Assembly: GCA_026260175.1 (NCBI GenBank)
Contig: JAKCWW010000459.1
Span: 47,191-111,190, forward strand
Length of the DNA: 64,000 nt
Direction: 5' to 3'
From: Reticulitermes lucifugus
Lineage: Eukaryota > Arthropoda > Insecta > Blattodea > Rhinotermitidae
Shown: in pieces, positions 56,186 through 64,000 of the stretch
Numbering within the stretch: the stretch's first letter is position 1
Layout: each line of letters starts with the position of its first letter
Notes under the pieces: generated by a model
Seen by the model: only the letters and a program-made list of their open reading frames with translations
Database searches by the model: none
Told to the model about the DNA's origin: nothing
Translations under genes and position numbers: made by a program

Positions 56186-59100
56186 TACTATATTACACCC
56201 CTTTACGTCCCGTAAGACCGCAGGCTAAGTGAGGCTGCGTCGGGTCAAAACATTTTCCACTTCAATCCGTAGCGTACGGTGTAATAATTATTGTAGATAC
56301 TATGCAGAGTCCTTCAGCTTGATCCTTCAGTTACACATTTGCATAATTAAAAGTAATCTGAACCTAAACACTTTTGTGTAAGACCCGTGTAAGGCATGAT
56401 TCTATTCACCCTAATTCCAGTCTTACGCAGGTTACTTCCTTCAAATTCTTCAGTTACTTTGACATAAAATCTTCCAAATGATCATAGTGGAGAAAGCATG
56501 CTTAACTAACACGGGAATAAAAAACCACCTGATAAACTGTGTTGTTGATTGAGCTGTGCCTGCCACTATACACGCTTAAGATAGAATCTAAAATCTGCTC
56601 ATCTTTGGGATGCTGAAGGTGGTTTTAAATTTAATAAGAATTTTAAAAGAAGTCACTATGTTTCTAATAATGTGATGTATTGTCTAACGTACACTGAGTG
56701 ACGACACGGTGGAGTGTTTATTTCCTGCTTAGCATTCTGAATGTCCTGGTTTCACACCTCAGTCTGGAAAATCACTATCCTGACTAAACTTTTAATTAGG
56801 TCAATAGTTCCTTAAACTAGCCTCTACATCTTTCTGTCAAGTCCATCCAGTACAATATAATATTCTATCTCAGTTTAATTGTTAAAAGCGTCATTTAAGA
56901 CACCATTAACAAATACATGAATAATAAACAGTGATTCACACTAACCACTGCAGAATTTCATCACAACTGCACTCCTTCCACGAACAACAGTAGACTTCTA
57001 CTGAGCCGGCTTCTTGAAAGGACTGAAACAGGATACCCAGTAACTCAGTGTGTATCCGTATTTGTATGCACTAGAGTGTACTACTCATTGTAAAGGCGGT
57101 CCTACAGGGACTTGTCTCTACAACTTTTCTTAGCAAGCATTCGCTGTGTATGTCAATGCAAAGTTTTAAACCCGTATAAAACTTAGTATTATTGGAAGAG
57201 AGCATGCACCGCAAATATATCCAGACATGGTCGAACAAACTGGGGAGACCATAGAGTTTATATGGGAAGCTTCTGCACGTACAATATATATTCTACAAGC
57301 TGCACTCTCTCTGCTCCTGTAAAATATCAGCTTGAATATACTCGTCTCTTTCTTCCATATTACAGTGGAACTTCAGTATAATTTGCATAAAATTTTGAGT
57401 CTGTACTCAGCATAAGATTGAATGAGGAATTACACTTACTTATACGGTTCTTAAGGTAGCAACTTGGCCGACGTCAGCAGTGACACTCCGTGACTTTTAC
57501 CATCTTGCTTCATCGTCACCAATTTTTTCACTTGCTGCCTCCGCATTTGAGAGTTATTGGACAGTGTTATTCTCAATTTGCTATCTCCTTCCACATGCAG
57601 AATTGTATTTCTTTTTCTACATCCGTAAACTTTAAACTAAGCTTTTGAATATGTTGTAATTTAAATGTTAATTTTGACAGAGTAGATTCGCATCTTACGG
57701 AGTCATGTTTGTGTCAAATATTGCAGTACGTGACTAATCAAAACAAGTGTTTTTAAAATGCTCAGCTCAGTTAAACAGAATATGAAACTTGTACATTCAC
57801 GCTCATAAAAACTGAACATGTATTCCATTAAATGTAATTACATATTATGTGTAACTATGAATACTTTCTTCTGAGATATGACGACGTGTTTTTGGTAGAT
57901 AGGTGCCTAAGTTTCGGGTGAAAATATTGTCTCAATTTACTTCAAAAGAGAAGTATGAACTTCACCCTTAATACTGTTTATGCACAGGGACATTATGAAA
58001 ACAAAATTAAAGTAAGATAGGAATCTGTGCAGAAGTGTTCATCATAAGGCAAAAAATTGTGCAGACATGAAATATTCGTTAGCAAATAGCGGGCACTTAT
58101 AGGTGACCAGGCCAAGTGAAACGTTGGATAACATGCTGGAGAGCTTCATTTTATTATATCAACATTTCTGATAATCAAATCTTTTAAGTATTGCACCCGA
58201 ATTTAAGAGAATATACGCTGTACTTACTTTTCAAAACTGCATTATTCTTTTTGAAGAGACTCAGGCAATCTGCATCGTGATATTCTCCTAATGCTTGGTA
58301 ACTGCTGTGTATAGCGCCACGTCTAATATTCAGAATTCTTTCTTATCACACTATGTATTCCTATGTTTTTATGTATCTCAAAAAAGCGATTATTTCCCTA
58401 TATGATATTAACTGGTTGATCTTTATAGCGGAAATATAATGTTTTTACTATGTGGTACGAACTAAATCTTTAAATAAAATTGCAGTTAATTAAAATTTTA
58501 AAAATTTTAACAGGTTATTAAATAATGAGAAATTTGGCTTGACATTTTAGTTATTTTACCTGGTCCCATGTAGGGTAATCCGCAACTCGTATGGAGCCGG
58601 AGATTTCCTTCACTTAGAAATAAATAGGTAGGTCTCATCTCGTAATTCAAAACTGTGAACCGTTTTCGGGAGAATATATAGAGCCGCTTCTATTTAATTT
58701 TGACTTTTTGTATTAAGGTAGCTTCATGCGCAGTTGAGTGTAATTCAAAGAGACATATTTTTCCTGTTATTAAAAAAAATTATTAAAATGGGAGACATGC
58801 AAAATATCTTCTAAGATATACAAACAAAATGACACAATTCTTAATTCTTCTCCTGGAATAAAATATACACTCTGATAAAACTGTGTGATTAACAAATGCT
58901 ACTAGACATGAAATTTTTTAGACTTGAAAACTTCTCAAATTTCAGGTGAAATATATAATTTATTAATTAAACTAGACTTTGATCTGAAACATAGGAATAA
59001 TATCTTACCTTATAAGGTAGAGTAAATGTACTGCGAGATTTTTTAATTCTCATGTGTTTAATTGTGCTTGAATTAGCAGCATGTATGCGGGAATTATTGC

Positions 59101-60138
59101 ATCAGAACTCAATCACAACAATAAAAGTAATATGTTTAATAATTATACAGATTTAACAAATCTGGGTACTCATATAAAATAAAAGATTTACAAAAATATT
59201 TGCTGCATTCTAGGGAATAGTCCAAAATATGATCGCTATCTGTCTTGTCTGATATTCTTAAACAGTTAATAAATCTAAATTTTCAAATAAAAATATGCAA
59301 ATGTGTACCACATCCAGTTGAGAAAATAAAGATTTCACTGATATCAGTTACCATTTCTTAGGTTTGGAAATGGGCTGGATGTACCCATTTGGGCAACAAG
59401 TTTCCGTTGTCTTCTGAAACACAGAAATATATAAAGCATGAGCAAAAATGTACACAATAATATCCAACATACTGACATTTCTGCCATATGCATTAACTTT
59501 TACTACGCGGATTTTCAAAATTTTGATAGCTCTTAAGAAAATAATATCTCATTTCGAGCTAATTCCATGGAGGAAGATTCTTCTTGAGAAGCAGACATTC
59601 CCTTAGCTAATGAAAGAATTCCCTGTCGTTTTGGAATAAGAATTTTCATTAACCTGTTTATAAGAACTCGCTATTGATACAGTATCTACACAGATCCAAA
59701 TAAATCAAGTGCACCCTTTCTCTTCTTAATTATTTAGTATCTTGTAATATATAATCATATTTACCCATCCTCCCTTCTTTATGTTGTCCACTTAAAGTTC
59801 TGCATATTTCTTTCATTTATCACATGCATGCCACTTGCTCCGTTTATTCCATCCTTTTTTAGTTGGTCACCCTAATAATACCTGGTGAAATTACACATTG
59901 CTTAAAGCGCAGCGTGGGAAGAAGACGAGTATAAGAAACGTAGGAAAGAAATATGCAGCTTTCAAGAACCGATACGGAAGATTTGTTTGAAGTTTCATTT
60001 AGCGTATCTGAAAACTTGTATCAATTTTTTGAACTACGGCTAATTAATTTGTTTCCATCCTCACGCGATTACATTTATTGATCTTGATAATACCCGTATT
60101 TAACATTGTAAGTCAAATTAACATGGCTCAAATATCTT
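56186..60138. other. No supported feature
   Basis: About 4 kb of AT-rich DNA with no open frame above about 60 codons, no repeat and no RNA gene that I can recognise. Confidence 0.4.
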
Positions 60139-60343
60139 ACAGTCACTATTTAAAAACACCAACTGGATGCAATTTTATTTAAAAAAACTGTATAGTTCTT
60201 TAAAACATTATAATAAAACCCGACATATGTTTCGGCTCAGTGAGGAGCCGAAACATATGTCGGGTTTTATTATAATGTTTTAAAGAACTATACAGTTTTT
60301 TAAATAAAAGTGCATCCAGTTGGTGTTTTTAAATAGTGATTGT
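60139..60343. repeat. Near-perfect 99-bp palindrome with 6-bp centre
   Basis: The left arm 60139-60238 and right arm 60245-60343 are complementary with only about three differences: one indel in a T/A run, one double-base change next to tgcatccag, and one at the outer end. The centre is agtgag. The innermost arm has gagccgaaacatatgtcggg, akin to the gccgaaacacgt of 33135. Transcription through it would give a long perfect hairpin RNA. Confidence 0.95.
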
Positions 60344-61143
60344 GACAAGATGCACGGTGTTTTTAGAATAAAGTATGTCTGTACAGTATTCTCCTTTTCG
60401 ACCAACACATTTATAAGACTTATTTATAATGAATTTTAAAATTTCAGTAATACATATCAGGATTACGAGCTTCTGGCTTGCAAAGCCGCGTACTTTTTTG
60501 CCTCTCTATAAATTTATAGGGCGTTACATCCCAGCATGCCATAATCTTGATAGCCATCGCTAAAATAAGCTCAAATCACAAACTGTGATCCATACAAAAC
60601 TTCAAGGACTTAAGATACGGGAATTACAATGTATTTCAGGATATTTTCTTGAAACTTCTACTTTTAACGTAATAAATGTCCTAATTATAATAGTATAACT
60701 AAAAATAAAGCATTATTTTTACACTAATTAAAGTATTTTTCATTTACTCTCTACTACAAATTTTGCTAATGTGCCTGGGAATTATAAATACATTTATTTC
60801 TTTCGTATTTTCAGAGCCACTTACCATCATTTTTTGTCGTTAATAGAACATGGCTTATGGAATGAGTACTTCACATTGTCCCCACAACACAATCACTTAC
60901 ATTTGAAAAGCATTGGGAAATATTAAAAGGAATGCTGCTAAAATATGTTAGTGAGAGGTTTTGAGTAGATTGCTACAGAAACATGAATGTTTTTGCATTG
61001 TAATAATACGCCTTTAAACTTACTATTAAGTTTTAATTCTCCGTAATGAATTGTAAGAAACAAAAACTAGGATTTGAGGCTTAACTCAATAAAAAGTTTT
61101 ATTTTATAATTTTAATTGAATCCTACGCTTTGATTCCTTCATG
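60344..61143. other. No supported feature
   Basis: Unique AT-rich sequence. Confidence 0.35.
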
Positions 61144-61383
61144 CAGTGACATAGATAGTGGGGGGAGGGGTGTTGTTCGGTCATCCCATGGAGCAGAGCA
61201 CAAGGCGTGGCGAAGTGAATATGTAAATGAGAAATAAAATTTTTCTGCCTTTCACAAAAGTTGCGTTATTAGGAAAATAAAAGGAAAATTAATAAAATTG
61301 TCTTTTAAAAATTCACAATTCCTCTTAGAGGCTGCCAAAATGATTACTCTGTTCTGGAGCCAAAAAACGTAACTACGCCACTG
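61144..61383. mobile_element. Small hAT-like non-autonomous element
   Basis: Left end cagtgacatagatagtgggg and right end (inverted) cagtggcgtagttacg share the CAGTGRCRTAG terminus seen in many hAT-type elements. The 8-bp flanks ccttcatg and ctttagtg agree at 5 of 8 positions, compatible with a decayed 8-bp target duplication. The 240-bp interior has no transposase. Confidence 0.5.
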
Positions 61384-62639
61384 CTTTAGTGCAATATGCT
61401 GTTTACTCCTTGTGTTACTAAAATTATTATAAGGATATACTCGTACATGTTTAACTTATTAATGCACAGCTTTACACAATTGCTTTAAACATGAAAGAAA
61501 AGGAAGGCATTTCCTTTCATACAGAAATATCCGACGTTAAGTGACATAATTTCAATATTCTCTCATAAAACCAAACATTTTCTCGAAAAATTTTTCCGAA
61601 AATATAGGAAAATGATTTAATTAAATTTTCATTCGTGCGTTAAGTGATCTATTGACATTCGCATCTGTGTGTAACGTAAAGCTTACTCTCTACTGAACAA
61701 CACGCATTTACAGACACAGTCTGATCCAAGCGTTTCAGTCCGTAATTCAGCACAAGTGATATCGTCCAGTCCAAAAACCCTTGACGGAAGGTCCAGTTTT
61801 CCTAATTGTCCAGGCCTTTACATTTCAAATTCCTTTAAAATCGTATGTTACTCTTCGTTTACTGCACTGCTGATGCCAAAGTGATTCACACAACCTCATT
61901 GATTTGTTGCATATATCCTTGTGAGGTAACATAACTAGTACAATAATGTAAACACCTTACATTATGGAGGACCTGATGCTGCTTCAGGATAAAACACTTT
62001 TTCGCTTAAAAGCAACACTCATCACTTCTTTCCTTCAGTACATAACCAAGAATGAAGTATAGGGTATGTAAAAATAGAAGAAAGCCATATGCAGCACCGA
62101 GGCAGATAGCTAATCTGGGTACAGTGGCCTGTCACTGACTTAGTCCTGGTGTTGAAGGCGAAACACAGAGAATGGTAAAGGAATTCGAGGATTTTTTAAA
62201 AAGAGTACCTTATTAATGGAATACATTACACTATTCTAAGATAATTTATTTATTCACAGCAAAGAAGCATTCTTATAACATATATGCTATTGTGGATCGT
62301 TCCCATTGGCACTGACAGCAAGGAAATTTGAACATACAGCCATTTCTGTCAGCGAGTGCAGAATGTCTAAAAAGCAGTTACTGACGGCTTGCAAAGGCTA
62401 TTAATTTTTGCGCATGTTGGCAACACATGTTTCAGAAAGTAGTTCTGGTTCAACATGTAAGTGTTAAAGAATGATTAAATGCAAGATGAGCAAATCGTTA
62501 CTGCGCTAATTGAGGGCTGAAGGCATGTAGCCCAAATGGTAATTACTGCCACTTCCCCCTTGGAATTTCATATTGTCCAAGATTTTATAATGTGCAGAAT
62601 ATATAAAATAAGTTCGCCTTTCAAATAAGGGGCTAGACC
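61384..62639. other. No supported feature
   Basis: Unique AT-rich sequence. Confidence 0.35.
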
Positions 62640-62860
62640 TCCGATGAAGCATGTTTCGATTTTCGGCAGGTTTATGCAATTTATCTCTTCTCCAAAGCGT
62701 CCAGACCGACTTCATAACCCAACCAGTCTCTAATTCATTAGGTTTCGGAGCATCTTGTCTGGGAATCTGGAGCAGAAAACGTATCTAAATTAGTGGTAAA
62801 GTTACGATTTAGAGGGTCTACACCTCCACTCTCCCATATTTCTGAATGACGTGCACTTTT
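62640..62860 (+). mobile_element. tRNA-derived SINE, family A, diverged
   Basis: ttcggcaggtttatgcaatt then tatctcttctccaaagcgtc matches tctcggcaggggtaacggat then tatcttctccgaaacatc of 22580-22620. The 3' end cacctccactctcccatatt then tctgaatgacgtgcac matches the tgacgtgcac end of the other copies. The 69-codon minus frame overlaps it. Confidence 0.55.
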
Positions 62861-63879
62861 ACGAGCCTTTCATCTTGTTTGTTGGGTATTACTTATAGGT
62901 TGAAAAATCAGACAAAAAATTATTGGAAAAGTATTATTCTTGTATCAGTTTTCTCCGACGTATTTGTTACTTATCGTTATCATTATTTAATTCTGAAAAT
63001 TATCTTACTTAAATAAATCGTATTAATTTGATTTAGTTATTCAATATGCAGAATTTCCATTTGAAAGGAGCAGTGTCTTGTCTAAACCTTATTTACTTTT
63101 AGACATATTCTATGACCACCAGTCGTCGGGTGTCTAATTTTCCTGTTTCAACTTTTCATTTCTTGAACCTTTCGAACTGTACCTAATATCCTGCATATAA
63201 ACCACACTTTCCTTGCTTTCCTTCACGGAATCAATATTACGCAGGCAATTTAAGTAAAACTGAGTTATCGCTGTTTTGTTACCTTTTTCGATATAGTTCC
63301 CGGACTGTGGGTCCAGCTACTGGCCCTGAATTTACAAGGCTGACAATTGTATTGAATGCGGAGATTGTACACTAAAATTTAATAACAAACAATATAGAGT
63401 AATAGAGATATCGTAAACTTGTTTGTCATTTTTAAGAGTTGTCCTACGCCATAATAGTAGTATCGAATTCTTCAACGGAATACATGAGAAATAAAAGAGC
63501 TGTAGTCAGAAAAAATTTATGACATTTTTTTTGCGATAAGAAAGTAACGCGTTATCAAAGAAACCGAACGACTTGCGGGGTGACAACATTCCTTAAATTA
63601 AATTTCTGGATCTCTTGCATTACAGACAGTCTTTCGAATAAATTGGTTACTTTGCGGTGAAGCGAGTTGGAAAATTAAGCTTATATCACATGCCTTTTGT
63701 GTATTTTAAAAACTCATTGTGAGATTATTCTTTTCTTTATTACAAGGCCTGAAAAAACACAAACACATACGTGTGGACGTATCTATATCTATATGTGTTT
63801 AGGGATAAGAATAAATATGTTTTAAAATTTATTTGGAGTAACAGTCTTTCAAAGTAAGAAAGTTGTTTTTCACGTTGTA
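62861..63879. other. No supported feature
   Basis: Unique AT-rich sequence. Confidence 0.35.
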
Positions 63880-63929
63880 TTCACCGTGCATCGTTATATA
63901 ACTGATTATCATTTACCAACAAATGCACA
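63880..63929 (+). repeat. Dispersed repeat pair, copy 2
   Basis: attcaccgtgcat and tttaccaacaaatgcaca in the same order and spacing as at 42771-42820. Confidence 0.45.
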
Positions 63930-64000
63930 AAGATAATTTTTTTCACTAATTACTTTATTAAAGTATTTCCCCTATACGTATTTCGGCAAACTATATTGCC

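Noticed and set aside
60234-60256. Hammerhead core at the centre of the 99-bp palindrome
   Set aside because: GTGAGGA lacks the initial C and only three bases separate it from GAAAC, so no helix II is possible. The palindrome is reported on its own merits.
1-64000. CRISPR arrays, prokaryotic operons, phage or viral genes
   Set aside because: No regularly spaced repeats, no dense coding and no ribosome-binding-site-linked frames; the composition and repeats are those of an arthropod nuclear genome.

Overview
The window looks like non-coding DNA from a large, AT-rich, repeat-laden arthropod genome, most likely an insect. The SINE with a ccgggaaagacccggtac-type body resembles a repeat I know from cockroach and termite sequence, so Blattodea is my best guess; this rests on memory and not on a search. 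I found no convincing host gene. The open frames are short (none above about 150 codons), most are explained by repeats, and none shows a recognisable host domain. There is no bacterial-style operon, no CRISPR array, no rRNA and no intact tRNA gene.

What can be supported is a dense layer of decayed mobile elements. (1) Three 5'-truncated non-LTR retrotransposon tails: 4634-4898 with a (TGAA)n tail, 9437-9830 with a (GAA)n tail and a perfect 15-bp target-site duplication, and 25998-26106 with a (GAA)n tail. (2) Two families of tRNA-derived SINEs. Family A has copies at 2841, 21120, 22525, 31005, 35823 and 62640, and possible heads at 40945 and 41660. Family B has copies at 27222, 30550, 34495, 37475, 40580 and 45170. 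(3) DNA transposon remnants: a pogo/Tigger-like MITE (5029-5356), a Tc1/mariner-type element with about 110-bp inverted ends and a broken DDE transposase (52038-52777), and a small hAT-like element (61144-61383). (4) Dispersed repeats of unknown class: 6636-7120 with a second copy at 14750-14865, a CCGTCC-associated family at 11765, 13920, 15580 and 25657, and a pair at 42771 and 63880. (5) Microsatellites and hairpins.

The most interesting theme is a set of short elements, several of them foldbacks, that share a signature CTGANGA - short hairpin - GAAA(C). They lie at 13226-13359, 25010-25205, 32589-33204, 42049-42081, 49884-50084 and 56105-56185. The layout is that of half of a hammerhead ribozyme core (C3 to A9, helix II, G12 to A14). 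In at least one copy (13315-13346, minus strand) the bases after GAAA can also form a helix III-like stem closed by A-U and followed by C. I infer, but cannot show, that these derive from ribozyme-bearing retroelements such as Penelope-like elements or retrozymes. A related and very young-looking feature is the nearly perfect 99-bp palindrome at 60139-60343.

Layout: 1-4600 unique AT-rich DNA with one SINE and one unexplained reading frame; 4600-9850 LINE, MITE, dispersed repeat, LINE; 9850-16000 microsatellites, the ribozyme-like insert and the CCGTCC family; 16000-22500 mostly unique; 22500-28000 SINEs, foldback and LINE tail; 28000-37800 SINE cluster plus the 616-bp inverted-arm element; 37800-50600 microsatellites, SINEs and ribozyme-like motifs; 50600-64000 the mariner remnant, the palindrome, the hAT-like element and a SINE. 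Element boundaries are by eye and good to about 10-20 bases unless stated.
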